A DNA stretch of 64,000 nucleotides. It comes from Novosphingobium sp. G106 (lineage in GTDB: Bacteria; Pseudomonadota; Alphaproteobacteria; Sphingomonadales; Sphingomonadaceae). Every line of letters starts with the position of its first letter. The first letter of the stretch is position 1. The notes beneath the pieces are model-generated. The model was given only the letters and a program-made list of their open reading frames with translations. It did no database searches and was not told where the DNA came from. Below are positions 45,726 to 55,285 of the stretch, piece after piece. The translations under genes were made by a program, and so were the position numbers. The DNA lies in the NCBI RefSeq assembly GCF_019075875.1, contig NZ_JAHOOZ010000001.1:3534001-3598000 (forward strand), read 5' to 3'.

Positions 45726-47505
45726 TCACTGAAGCAACATAACATGGCAGCCCCCACGCTCTAGGCTTGCCTCGATCAACGGCATCCGCTCTCGGGCCTC
45801 AATAAAAGTCATCGGGCTGTAGTGGGCGATCACCGGCTGCAGGAATTGCTCGGTCGACAAGGCTACCCGCACCTTTGGGCGACAAATCCTGCGTGAAAAT
45901 CCGTCGATATCCTCGATCTTATGCCCCAGCAGGCGGATCGGCCGGTTGGACAGGTCGGGGCGATTGAGCACGAGATCGCTGGCAGTGTGGTAGTCGTCGG
46001 TGCCGACGATGGCATAGTCAGCGCCGCTGGCGTCGATCTTGGCGCTCGCTCGCGCCGATGGTGCATAGTAGCCATGCGCCATCCAGGCCTGGAGCGGCAG
46101 CAGAACTAAGGTGGTGGCCGCGGTGGCGCGCCGGAACACGACTCGCAGATGCGGGCGCCAGAACGCTGCCACTCGTTGCCAGCCATAACCGCCGAGTAGC
46201 GCTGCATTGCCCAGCACCCCATGGACGTAGCGATAGCCAAAGCCGTTGCCTTGCCAAGGCAGGATGAGTGCCATCACCAATATCGGCAGCACAAAGCTCA
46301 GCCCGATCGCGCCGGCGATCCGATCGGTTCGGGCTACGAACCAACTTGCTATCAGCAAAGGCAGCAAGAGTACGTGTTGCCATGTGACAAAGCGCAAAAG
46401 GTTTTCCGACATGTAGATGACACGCCCGTCACTGCGGGCTAGGGTGGTAGTTAACATGGACAGGTAATGAGCGATTCCGGTAGGTGCGGTGACAGCGGCA
46501 GCATCGGTCGCAGACGTGCCGGGATAGGCGCTTAACGTGTAAGTTTGCACAATCTGGGGCCAGGCCAGCCAAAAGACGGCGACGGCCGCATAGCCCGCTA
46601 AAAACAAGAGCAGTCGGGTCCAACAGCGCTCGCGCAAAAGCAGGAGCAGGAACGGGGCGATGAAGAGCGGATGGAACAGCGGCTGATGCAACCCGGTTGC
46701 GACCAAGCCGGCCAAGACGGCGGCAACGTCGGCGACCCTGCGATCGGCTATAAACAGGCGAAGCCACAGCAGGTTGAAGAAAAGGTGCGCGGGCATCGCG
46801 AACGCCGTCATTCCGGCGAAGATGAACTGACCCGATAGGGCAAGCAGCAAGAGTGCCACGACCGAGGTTTCTCGGTCTTCAGGCCAGAGACGACGTGCGC
46901 AACTCCAAAGCAGAAGCAATGAGAGAGCATTAAACACGGGGGGCCGTCAGGTCCCTGCCGCCGAACCACCCCATCACTGCCCGGAGTGCCGCATTCATCG
47001 GCAAATAGGCGGATACCCAGGCGCCCTTTACCCCGGGAGAAATGAACAGCAGATTCAACGGGCCGGCATTGGCCCGCCACTCCGGCGGCAGGGGCCAGGC
47101 GAGGAATCCATGGGCGAAAATCGTCGCATCGAAATTGGCCATCTGCTCGTCACGGCTCAGATCGTAGCTCAGCAGCAACCAACGATGGCCGAGATAGCAT
47201 ATTGTGAAGATCGCGAGAGACATGAGGCGCACGTCAATAGTTGTGAGCGATCTGGTAGAACCTTGCGCTTTGTTTCCGATTACAGATAATAATGCCAAAA
47301 ATAATATCGCAGCGATCAGCCAGATATCTTGATACCAAAATTGCTGAAAATTGATCGGATCGATCGTGAAAATGGATCCTAATACGAAATCAATAGCAAG
47401 CCCGATCGAAAATACGATCATGATCTTCACTGTGTCTGGCGCGCGCGCGTGCTCTGGGGTCGGGGCTCCGATGCTTGCATTCCCTTCATCGGCTTCACTG
47501 CTCAT
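45726..47505 (-). pseudogene. Polytopic GT-C-like membrane protein, frameshifted paralogue
   Basis: The N-terminal frame (ATG 47505, MSSEADEGNASI) gives the first helices and the loop RDEQMANFDATIFAHGFLAW, then FGGRDLTA. The remainder, VFNALSLLLLWSCARRLWP to the stop at 45726, is in a second frame. Five instead of six G at 46938-46943 would join them into about 592 residues. The intact paralogue at 32741-34456 confirms the join: its sequence runs straight from the same acidic loop into LWACGRRIWP. The start overlaps the stop of the upstream gene by four bases. A sugar transferase or polymerase role on the periplasmic side is possible. Confidence 0.8.
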
Positions 47506-49071
47506 TGCGGCGCCTGCCCTGCACGGGGGCCTCCGCGACAATCGCCCCAAATGGCGATCTGTGCGCTGCGGCCGATTTGATAGGCTGGCTCGACGTCGAC
47601 TATCCGGCAATTGCTCTCGACATAAGCTTCGACGAGGCGTCGTGTTTCGAGGTTGGCGGGCAAATTGCTCGGCGTTCTCGCCATGGCCACGACACCAGGT
47701 CTGTTGCGCAAGATCCTGCGCATTTCCAGGAGCGTATCATACTGGCTCACGTTTCGCTCGATCCAGTGATTGAGATGGTGGGGGGAACGAAAGTGGCGTG
47801 AGAGGACGCTTCCCGGACAGAGCGTAGAGTTGGGGCGGCCCGTCATAGACCAGCAGTCCCCCACCCAAGTCATGCTGTTCGATCGCTGTCGTCAACTTTT
47901 TCATCGACTGAATCGATTGTTCGCGTTCGCCTCGGGCGGTCGGATTGAACAGAACCATCGAAAAAGCAACCAGCAGCGTCGACAAAAACACGCCGACATC
48001 CCGGCGCCCCAAAATCGGGCTCGAAGCTATTGTGAGGGGAACGAGAAGCGGAAGCGCGTAGTGAGTATAGAAGTTGGGAATCGAAAGGACACCCATCGTC
48101 GCTGCAGCGATCCAGAGGCCGATGAACCAGTTTGCCTTCCGCTCGAGGGCTTCGCCGTTCGCGATCAGCAAGCCAGCGAAAGACAACGCCAAAACAGGAT
48201 ATAGGCGGGCAAACATGACCAGCGAGTTGTGTGCCGTCGTTGCCAGCGGCTGGCCGAGCTTTGCCACGTTAGATGTCACCATAGCGTGCCACCAGGCGTG
48301 CCAGTGGCGGTTCCAGCAGTAGGCTGTCCCGATTGCCAAAAAGGGCAGGGCTCCCAGGCCGGCACAGGCCAGGATCGTCGCTCCTGTCCGCACGGCCGGT
48401 GCCCCGCTACGAGCCATGCAGTAGATCACGAACAAACCGAAGAACGAGGCTTCGAACAGCGCGGTCTGCTTGACCGTGATCGCAAGACCGCACAGCGCCA
48501 TGGCTGCGAACGTGCGCCAAGTCGGCTGGCCTTTTTCCAGTTCCGGCCACGCGTTGAGCAGTAACAGCGCCCCGCTCGCGATGAACAGGTTGTAGAAGAC
48601 CGGGGTCTGCCCGCCAAAGCCCTCGAGTGGCCCCAGCATGGCGAGATAGCAAGCGCCCGCCAGCAGTCCGCCCTGGATCCCCGCCCAGCGCCGGGCGATG
48701 CAGTTGATGACCATCGCCGTGGAGCTGGCGAATAGCCATGCGACGATCTGGTAGGCCAGGACCGAGGTCGAGATGCCGGCTATGAAGTAATAGATCAGGA
48801 AAAGACCAAGCGGCTTGCGGTCCCAGATGTCGACATAGGGGATCGAGCCGTGGTGCATCTCCTGCCCCACGAGAAAATAGAACGCTTCGTCGACATGGAG
48901 ATTCGGATCGCCAAAGGTGAAGGCGCGCAAGAGCAGCCCCGTCAGGAGTAGTAGCGCGAACTGTTTCCAGCTTTGGAGAAGGTGGCGTTGGCACGATCCC
49001 GGCGTGTCGGGAAAGTTTTCGAGCCACCGAACGACAACGCTGAAAGCCGTCATTTGCCCAACAGACGGCAT
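47502..49071 (-). pseudogene. GT39/PMT_2-like membrane glycosyltransferase, frameshifted
   Basis: The main frame (47737-49071) has the GT-C acidic loop LHVDEAFYFLVGQEMHHGSI and WDRKPLG, and about ten helices (VVRW... FALLLLTGLLLRAF, YQIVAWLFASSTAMVINC). It ends in random residues after PLTPLSFPP. The neighbouring frame continues HHLNHWIERNVSQYDTLLEM and VESNCRIVDVEPAYQIGR to a stop at 47502. Five rather than six G at 47780-47785 would join them. The start (49071 or 49053) has only a weak ribosome site. It probably adds a sugar or phospholipid-linked unit at the outer face of the inner membrane. Confidence 0.82.
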
Positions 49072-49173
49072 GTCACGCCAAAGGCGTAAGCGTCGCAGGA
49101 GTTGCGCTTGTCAGCAGTCGGTTCGGATTGGCTGTCGTTTACGACGCCAGCGGATGTCGTGAGCCTGGGGCCC

Positions 49174-49794
49174 TCAATAACCAGGAACGAGACGGCGAGG
49201 TACGTCATTTGCAAATTCGCGATACGCCGCATCTTGAAGTAACACCTTTTCCTCCTCCCGAATTCGCAAGATTTGTATAGCCCAAACCACGACATACAAC
49301 CCGAGCAACGGGAACGAGAAATAGCCAAGCAAAAAGCCAATCTGAATAAGGATGTACCCAAGATACATCGGATGGCGCACGAACCGATAAGGTCCGCCGC
49401 GTTTGACTCCTCTGTTTGCCGCGATCGCTCCAAAACTACGGCGGAGCGCCAACTTTGCCCAAATTGCTATAATACCGCCGACGGCCGATAATCCTAACGC
49501 TGCCTGTTCCGGAATTAGGGCTACATCGCCAGGGCGGGCGAGCAATGGCAGGCCCGATCCCAAGAAGCCTATCAAAATCGCATAAGCGGACATGGGTATC
49601 TGCCCAGGTCGGCGAATGACGATCAACAAGGCCGACAATAATTCCGATAGCGTCAGGATGATGGCGTGAGGGTGCAGCGGCAGCCATTTGGCGAATGAGA
49701 TCAAGAAAGGCGCAGCAATCAAGGCCACGAATACGCGCTCAGCGAGGTCTAGCAGTCTTTCCACCTGGCTAGCAAACGCGAGAGGCTTATACAA
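49174..49794 (-). CDS. ICMT/phospholipid-methyltransferase-like membrane protein
   Basis: A 206-residue protein with four to five membrane helices and the ICMT/PEMT signature at the C-terminus: RGGPYRFVRHPMYLGYILIQ, then REEEKVLLQDAAYREFA. The conserved RHPMY and EEEKVL elements bind S-adenosylmethionine and act at the membrane surface. Bacterial members methylate phospholipids or other polar heads; the substrate here is unknown. It is the first gene of the minus-strand operon that continues into the glycan genes. The end lies 103 bases before the GT39-like gene. Confidence 0.85.
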   Translation of the reverse strand: MYKPLAFASQVERLLDLAERVFVALIAAPFLISFAKWLPLHPHAIILTLSELLSALLIVIRRPGQIPMSAYAILIGFLGSGLPLLARPGDVALIPEQAALGLSAVGGIIAIWAKLALRRSFGAIAANRGVKRGGPYRFVRHPMYLGYILIQIGFLLGYFSFPLLGLYVVVWAIQILRIREEEKVLLQDAAYREFANDVPRRLVPGY

Positions 49795-49946
49795 AGCAAG
49801 CGAATTAACCTTGAAGCCGTTCCATTGTAATACAATTGTGCCTTCAAAATCACAACCTAGAGCGGTTTCCCACCGGGACGAGGCGCGCAGATTTCCATTC
49901 TCGCAGTGGCTAGGCCAGCTACCCTTCCTGCTCTATCAGGTCGATT

Positions 49947-50138
49947 TCAGCGGCCGGGAGAAAGCGAGTAGTACGCCTCATTCAACAGCTCGTATGCTCG
50001 CGGGTCCATGGCGAAGAAGCATATGACAGCCAGCACCAGTAACATGAATATCGGTAGCCGCAAACCTGGTGAATTGGCGACTAAAGCGAGCAACAGTAGC
50101 CCTGCGAATCCCACTACCAGAACGACAACCCACCCCAT
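49947..50138 (-). CDS. Small two-helix membrane protein
   Basis: A 63-residue frame, MGWVVVLVVGFAGLLLLALV, then LPIFMLLVLAVICFFAMDPR and a short polar tail. It is probably an inner-membrane protein of two helices. GGTGAG lies five bases before the ATG (a GTG codon directly before it is also possible). No family recognised. Confidence 0.5.
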   Translation of the reverse strand: MGWVVVLVVGFAGLLLLALVANSPGLRLPIFMLLVLAVICFFAMDPRAYELLNEAYYSLSPGR

Positions 50139-50175
50139 CACGGCTCACCATGATCAACATCGTTAGTACTTTATA

Positions 50176-50352
50176 TTACGCGTGCGTTTGGACGAAGGAA
50201 ACATGTAACTCGGCGATCCGAGTCCGGCGCGCGCGGGCCTCTGGCAGCGTGGCGCCGTTGGCGCGCGAAAGGAGCTTTACGACGGCTGCAAATTTCGTTT
50301 GGCGCACCGGCGGTGCCGCAGGGACAGTGGCTATCTCGGATCGTTTGCTCAT
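50176..50352 (-). CDS. DUF3489-like protein, truncated
   Basis: A frame of about 58 residues containing RQTKFAAVVKLLSRANGATL, the first half of the DUF3489 (HTH-like) domain seen in many alphaproteobacteria and phage-derived islands. The second half (helix with TGW and VR) is absent; instead the sequence reads ARARRTRIAELH and stops. So it appears cut at its 3' end. Upstream in-frame codons to 50412 are unlikely to be part of it. Function unknown. Confidence 0.5.
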   Translation of the reverse strand: MSKRSEIATVPAAPPVRQTKFAAVVKLLSRANGATLPEARARRTRIAELHVSFVQTHA

Positions 50353-50412
50353 TTTGAAAGCTCCAGCGGTGGCTTGCACGATTGCCGCTTCCACTGGGCA
50401 AGGCCCCGCCAA

Positions 50413-50765
50413 TCACGAAGGTCGGGGCTTTTGAGCGATCACGTCGATCGCGGCACAAGCAACACTAACACTCCGATTGAGCTCAAAGTCGAGCGCCAAG
50501 TCCGTTATGGCGACAGAAATCCGATCGTCGGAAGCCCGTTGGCCAATCGGGCGGCGCTAGGGCGAAGCGCTCGCCACTGGGTTCAATCCTGCCGGTTTTA
50601 GCGACGCCGCGCCGATCCGGCGCGGGCAGCCTGGCAGGTAGTGCACAGTCCCAGTCTGACACTCCCAAGTACCGTCCGCCCAGATTCCGCGTTGTTGACG
50701 TGCTTCCAGGAGAAGGCACCGCCTGATACGTTCAGCGCGGAAAGCCACACTTGAGGGCGCTCAAT
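50413..50765. other. Intergenic region before fatty-acid hydroxylase gene
   Basis: About 350 bases without a supported gene. Overlapping minus-strand frames (50483-50840) share no domain with anything I know and lack ribosome sites. GGTTCAATCC at 50580 resembles a tRNA T-loop by chance only; no acceptor stem pairs with it. Confidence 0.4.
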
Positions 50766-51791
50766 ATGATTTTTCAGCAGGTCGACGCCTTTGTGGCGCA
50801 GCAGATCTCTGCCTTTTTCACAATCGGGAATGCGACCCAATCTCTACCGGGGATGTTTGTGGCATTCTGCATTGCTGTCGCGTTCTCGCTCGGTCGAGTT
50901 CGGCGGCAACGCGACATATCGTGGCGAGTTCTGCGGCGCGCGCTATTGCCGGGCCGGATCATCAAGAGTCCGTCAGGCCGCGTCGACATCGGTTTCACCT
51001 TTTGTGGCATTTTTGTTTTCGGATTTCTTTTAGGGGGTGCAATCCTCGGCGCAGCTAGCGTCGGTTTGGCCGTGCAGCACGCCCTAGTTCGAATCTTTGG
51101 CAAACCGGAACCGTCCACATTGCCGCCAGCGGCTATCGTGACGCTGACGACCCTGGCTGGTTATCTGGCCTACGAACTAGGCTACTGGCTCCATCACTAC
51201 CTCTGCCACCGGATCAAGTTTCTCTGGGAGTTCCATGCTGTCCATCATTCGGCAGAGTCGCTCTCGCCTTTGACGAACTTTCGGGTTCACCCCGTCGATA
51301 CCCTTCTGTTTGGAAACGTCCTTGCAGTGGTGAGCGGTGCCGTTCTGGGCATGCTAACGTATCTGTTCCCGGTTCATGCCCATGAATACCTTGTCAGCGG
51401 TACCAATGTGTTAGTGCTCACAGCGCTGCTGCTACTCACGAATCTGCAACATACTCACTTGTGGATTAGCTTTCCCGGATTTTGGGGTAAGATATTTCTG
51501 AGCCCGGCTCATCATCAGATACATCATTCACGCGATTGTGCGCATTTCGATCGGAACCTTGGAAGCACGCTAGCAATCTGGGATTCTCTCTTTGGCACGC
51601 TGTACTTGCCAAAGCCCGGCCGTGAACGGCTCGAGTTCGGGGTCGAGGGATTCGATAGTCCTCACAGCTTCCACGGGGCTATTAGCCTGCCCTTCATCAA
51701 ATCGATCAGAGCGCTTTGGAATAAGCTGAGCGCACCGGCTCATTGGCCAGTGTTCCGCCTCGTGAACACAACCTTGGTGCGATCGGAGTAG
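50766..51791 (+). CDS. Fatty-acid hydroxylase/sterol desaturase superfamily protein
   Basis: A 341-residue membrane di-iron enzyme. Four or five helices frame the histidine boxes HHYLCH, HAVHH and HHQIHH (three separate motifs of the FA_hydroxylase family), with GYWLHHYLCHRIKFLWEFH. The enzymes hydroxylate or desaturate a lipid at the cytosolic face of the membrane. The start is ATG 50766, with GAGG upstream; a TTG at 50751 also exists. In a surface-glycan locus it might modify hopanoids, sphingolipids or another carrier or anchor lipid, an idea from context. Its last 52 bases overlap the convergent gene. Confidence 0.88.
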   Translation: MIFQQVDAFVAQQISAFFTIGNATQSLPGMFVAFCIAVAFSLGRVRRQRDISWRVLRRALLPGRIIKSPSGRVDIGFTFCGIFVFGFLLGGAILGAASVGLAVQHALVRIFGKPEPSTLPPAAIVTLTTLAGYLAYELGYWLHHYLCHRIKFLWEFHAVHHSAESLSPLTNFRVHPVDTLLFGNVLAVVSGAVLGMLTYLFPVHAHEYLVSGTNVLVLTALLLLTNLQHTHLWISFPGFWGKIFLSPAHHQIHHSRDCAHFDRNLGSTLAIWDSLFGTLYLPKPGRERLEFGVEGFDSPHSFHGAISLPFIKSIRALWNKLSAPAHWPVFRLVNTTLVRSE

Positions 51792-53128
51792 TCTTCTCGC
51801 CAGTGGGGGTTCACTTCCAAAGCGCGGACTAGCGCCGGACTGCGCAGGCGCATCAGAACATAGGCTGACGGCTTATAAGCGGCATTCGTTTCCGCCAGGG
51901 TCGCGGGGTCGGTACCGGTTCGCTGGAATCTGTTCAGTTCGGCTTCGTCGTAGAGATAGAAGCGCCCATCCTGGGCAACCTTGAAGCCCCGTTGGATCAG
52001 TTCACCGCCGTAAATAGGGTCGGCATAGATGACGCTGCCCGGCGCCAATTGCGGCAACGCGGGTAGCATCTCGACTAGCCTCGGCGGTGCCACCATGAGC
52101 ACGATCGCCAACGGAGCGGCGCAAATGAAACCAAGCCTGGGATGCCTGAACGTAGACGATTGACCAACTGGTAGTCTCGCGAGCACCGGGATGATTGCGA
52201 TCGCATAAAATAGAATGAAGCGCGCCGCTAAGAGAGTGAACACAAACGTGACCAAAGCAGGCACGACCTCGACAAGTGGCGGTCGATATTTAACGGCAAT
52301 GATAGCAACCACCGAGACGGACAGCAAGGTTGCCAAGAGGAACGGGCGGTTGATCGGATGCCACAGCGGAAGCCATTCGGTTGCGCCGGCAAGGAGGCTG
52401 GCCTTAGTGTTGTAGGCTGCAACTTCGACGATAGAATATCCGGCCGGCGTTGCGAAGGTTGAAGCGATGGCGATGAGGCACAGCGCTGCCGACGGCCACG
52501 GATCGCGACCGGTTGCTCGATACAGCACGGCGACAGTTCCAGTCACAGCAGCGGCAAGCGTTATTGATGGATGTAAATTCTGCCATAGCACAAAAAGCGG
52601 GGCGCCGAGGAGAACGGACCGCCGCCCCGTTCTTACCTCCTGTAAAAGGAGCAGCATTACGCTGAATGCCAAGGCTGCAAAATTCTGGGGTCGAATATTG
52701 GCTGTCGGGAGCGCGACGGCAAAGCCGATGGCTAGCGCCATGGTGACCGCCATGGGACGCTCGCCTCGTTTCCATGCCGGCAGCGCGGCGACCAGCAGGG
52801 CGGACAGCCAAACCACAATGTCGAGCGCACGCAGTGCGAGCCATCCGCCAGCCTGGTTGACGATGTGATAGAACAATTCTGCAAGCCAAGCACTGGGAAC
52901 AATCGGCTCACCAAGGTGGCTGACCGCGAACTGTTCCTGAAGATAGGGTGTACCGCTCTCCGCCATCAATTGGCCGAGCTTCAGCTGAAAGCCTAGATCA
53001 GAAAGGGTGTCGGGTCGCAAGGTTAAGGCAACGGCCATCATCACTGGAAGGCCGCAGAGAATGATCTCGCTGACGAGTGCGGGACCGCGACTAGCTGGCG
53101 CCACCTGCGCGGTTCTGCTTGTTTCCAT
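51740..53128 (-). CDS. Polytopic membrane protein, GT-C-like
   Basis: A 462-residue protein with about eleven helices. It starts METSRTAQVAPASRG (ATG 53128). The first long loop, SDLGFQLKLGQLMAESGTPY with HLGEPIVPSAWLAEL, resembles the acidic loop of GT-C enzymes that use lipid-phosphate sugars. The soluble C-terminus (ADPIYGGELIQRG, RFYLYDEAELNRF) ends HWREDYSDRTKVVFTRR, a tail similar in style to the fragment near 16,400. No exact family is recognised. It probably takes part in glycan or lipid-linked sugar assembly. Confidence 0.65.
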   Translation of the reverse strand: METSRTAQVAPASRGPALVSEIILCGLPVMMAVALTLRPDTLSDLGFQLKLGQLMAESGTPYLQEQFAVSHLGEPIVPSAWLAELFYHIVNQAGGWLALRALDIVVWLSALLVAALPAWKRGERPMAVTMALAIGFAVALPTANIRPQNFAALAFSVMLLLLQEVRTGRRSVLLGAPLFVLWQNLHPSITLAAAVTGTVAVLYRATGRDPWPSAALCLIAIASTFATPAGYSIVEVAAYNTKASLLAGATEWLPLWHPINRPFLLATLLSVSVVAIIAVKYRPPLVEVVPALVTFVFTLLAARFILFYAIAIIPVLARLPVGQSSTFRHPRLGFICAAPLAIVLMVAPPRLVEMLPALPQLAPGSVIYADPIYGGELIQRGFKVAQDGRFYLYDEAELNRFQRTGTDPATLAETNAAYKPSAYVLMRLRSPALVRALEVNPHWREDYSDRTKVVFTRRNTGQ

Positions 53129-53201
53129 GGGCACTATTGAAAAGCCGGGCTCGGCAAATTGCAACCCTGTTCACGTGTGACTTTCTGCCAAGCAGGATGG
53201 C

Positions 53202-53836
53202 ATGATGGCCGATTTCTTCTTCCTGCTCCCAGGCTACGTGATGGCGCGCACGTTTGAGGAGCGCATGAAGGACGATCTAACTGCGGTTGGCTTCGTCATT
53301 GTCCGGTTTCGCGGACTCTGGCCACCGGCGGCGGCCGGGTACCTCATCGGCGCGGCTACCCTGCTCGGGACCTTAGGCACCAGCTTTATTGCCGCAATCA
53401 TGATCCCGGCCATACTGCTGGTGCCAATCCCGACACGATTAGGCACGTTTCCATTGAATGCGCCGGCATGGTCCATCAATTTCGAGATTCTCGCCAATGC
53501 CGGCCATGCGCTGTTTCTATATAAGGTGCCAACGCGGTGCTGGCGGTTGTTTCCGCGGTCTGCTTCATCACCTGGTCGTTTCGGGCACCGGCTTTCAGAA
53601 CTTTCCCGTTCGGCTATTTGCGCGTCTTCGCTGCGTACCCGCTCGGGATAGCTGTCTGGCGCGTCTTCGGCGATTTTGGACGATGGCCTCTTTGGCCTGG
53701 CATCGCGTCGCTCATCATACTGCCGGCGGCTTTATATGCGTTCAGAAATTTGCGCCGCGGGCGATTGGGGAACAGTCCGGGCGCAGCTCGCTGGTGCGGG
53801 GCGATAATCGAGCGGCATTGCGCAAGGCATCCGTGA
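53202..53836 (+). pseudogene. Acyltransferase-3 family gene, truncated and frameshifted
   Basis: Two frames match successive parts of an integral-membrane acyltransferase 3. One runs FFLLPGYVMARTFEERMKDD, VIVRFRGLWPPAAAGYLIG, FPLNAPAWSINFEILANAGH; the other continues NAVLAVVSAVCFITWSFRAP, FAAYPLGIAVWRVFG. The frames meet near 53,530-53,550 (GTGCCAACGCGG). The conserved N-terminal helix with the catalytic His and the true C-terminus are both missing. Such enzymes O-acetylate polysaccharide. Clearly a relic at the edge of the glycan cluster. Confidence 0.78.
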
Positions 53837-54100
53837 GCTGCGCGCGTTCTATGAGCAGGATGAGTGCTGCCTCTGGGTGACCTTTGCCGACGGACCCTTG
53901 CGGTGGGCCTTTGCGGAGGCTCAGGTGGTGGCAGAGAGCCATCCAGGAAACGAGGATCCTCGCCGCTTTCGCTGCTCCACCGGTGGCTGGCGCCGCACCA
54001 TCCTAAACGGCGAGCCGCTTTCGGTTCGAACCCTCAGCTCTTCGCTACCCGGCTCGCCGGATACCGCATGACGATCCTATGCGACCAGCCAGACAGCCAC
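53816..54100 (+). pseudogene. Fragment of an unidentified protein
   Basis: The plus strand reads IRELRAFYEQDECCLWVTFA, DGPLRWAFAEAQVV, GGWRRTILNGEPLSVRTLSS; it then switches frame to ATRLAGYRMTIL near 54,045. Composition and motifs are those of a real domain, without start or clean end. I cannot name the family. It is debris like its neighbours. Confidence 0.5.
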
Positions 54101-54386
54101 GCCGGGGATGATCGTGCCACCCTTGTTGACGAGGACCGGGCGGAGCATGCCGAACTTCTCGGTCGAAACCTTTGAGGCCGGTCAGATGGCGTTTGCTGTA
54201 GCGGCGCACCTTGCGCCCAGGGTCGCGCAGCTGAGAGGTCGGGACATAAACGACGCTGAGCGGAGCGCGGTTCAGATCGGCGGGGCTGACGGCATCGTCG
54301 GTGATAAAGCGCAGGTGGCGGTTGCGAGCAGCGGCGGCGCGCTTGCGCGAGCGGACTGGGCATTGTTGGAAAGCATGATGTTCCAC
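54080..54386 (-). pseudogene. ParB-like N-terminal domain fragment, frameshifted
   Basis: The minus strand begins MEHHAFQQCPVRSRK and reads AAARNRHLRFITDDAVSPAD, LSVVYVPTSQLRDPGRKVRR, YSKRHLTGLK. A second frame then gives EKFGMLRPVLVNKGGTIIPG and stops after VAVWLVA. Together they match the start of a ParB/Srx nuclease-like domain protein of the type found in island and phage-related DNA methyltransferase genes. All of the downstream protein is missing. The frameshift lies near 54,170. It marks remains of an acquired element. Confidence 0.6.
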
Positions 54387-54828
54387 CAGAGTAGCCCTAA
54401 CACGGCGGGCGGACAGACGAACGACGACTCAATGTTGAGGATGGTAGTGCCGGTTTCGTGCTGCCCGCATTCCGGTCGGAACGTCTTATCGGCTGCTCAA
54501 AGCATCGGGTCTTGGGACGAAGCGGAGGAAGATTGATCGACTGGCAACTTTGCACGCAAGTAGCATTTTAATCTAAGTCGTTCATATTGCTTGATGTATG
54601 AGTTCAACCCTGGTGCTGTATCCGTGTGTGCGCAGCTTCCCACAAATCCAAATACAATTTCCCGTGGAACAAGCCAGCGCGACAAGAAATGTGTTCGCGA
54701 TCAGCGGGTGGGGGCTATGGGACTACAGGTCAGGCACGCCGCAGATCCGAAATTCCCTTGAAAATTCCCGTCGAACGGGGATCAGTTCCTCCCGCGGGAG
54801 CACAAGCCAGTCGTAGGCTTTCTCACTG
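54387..54828. other. Intergenic region with no supported gene
   Basis: About 440 bases. Overlapping plus-strand frames near 54,598-54,964 lack domains or ribosome sites. I see no terminator, tRNA or repeat here. It lies between the pseudogene debris and a small membrane-protein gene. Confidence 0.4.
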
Positions 54829-55080
54829 TCAGGAGCCGCCAGCAAAACGCAGTTGGGCCAAGTTCAGCCGCTTCGCCACGACCAGCGGGACGATCACCGA
54901 CAGGGCGATGCCGGCGAGCGAGCAGAAGGCCAGCCATATCGCCATCAGAGTCCCGCCGGCCTGATACATCGCGTAGAGCACGGGGCCCGCCAGCAGCAGT
55001 CCGCGTATCTCGTTGGTGACGAAAAGGACCAGGACGGATCTCACGATCAGCTTGCCGAAAATGGAAAGGAAAGCGTGCAT
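54829..55080 (-). CDS. Small membrane protein
   Basis: An 83-residue frame starting MHAFLSIFGKLIVRSVLVLF at 55080, with AGGAAA a few bases upstream. Two to three hydrophobic segments (LLLAGPVLYAMYQAGGTLMA, FCSLAGIALSVIVPLVVA) and basic ends suggest an inner-membrane protein. Family not recognised. About 200 bases separate it from the M23 peptidase upstream on the same strand. Confidence 0.6.
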   Translation of the reverse strand: MHAFLSIFGKLIVRSVLVLFVTNEIRGLLLAGPVLYAMYQAGGTLMAIWLAFCSLAGIALSVIVPLVVAKRLNLAQLRFAGGS

Positions 55081-55285
55081 GCGTTTCCTATGCCGAAAAA
55101 ACGTAAGCAAAACGTTGCCGTCCGCTGTAGTTCAATTGGCGATGGAAACGTCCGAACCGCGATCTCGGTCCCGGGCATGGGTTCGATCGGCCCCGATTTT
55201 TGGGCTAACGACCGCGCTGAGTCCCGCGCCGGAGCGCGGCAGCGTTCTCATCGGGAGATTTTTTCGGGTGAAATCTGCCCCGCCC

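Noticed and set aside
50575..50600. GGTTCAATCC resembling a tRNA T-arm
   Set aside because: No cloverleaf or acceptor stem can be built from the surrounding bases.
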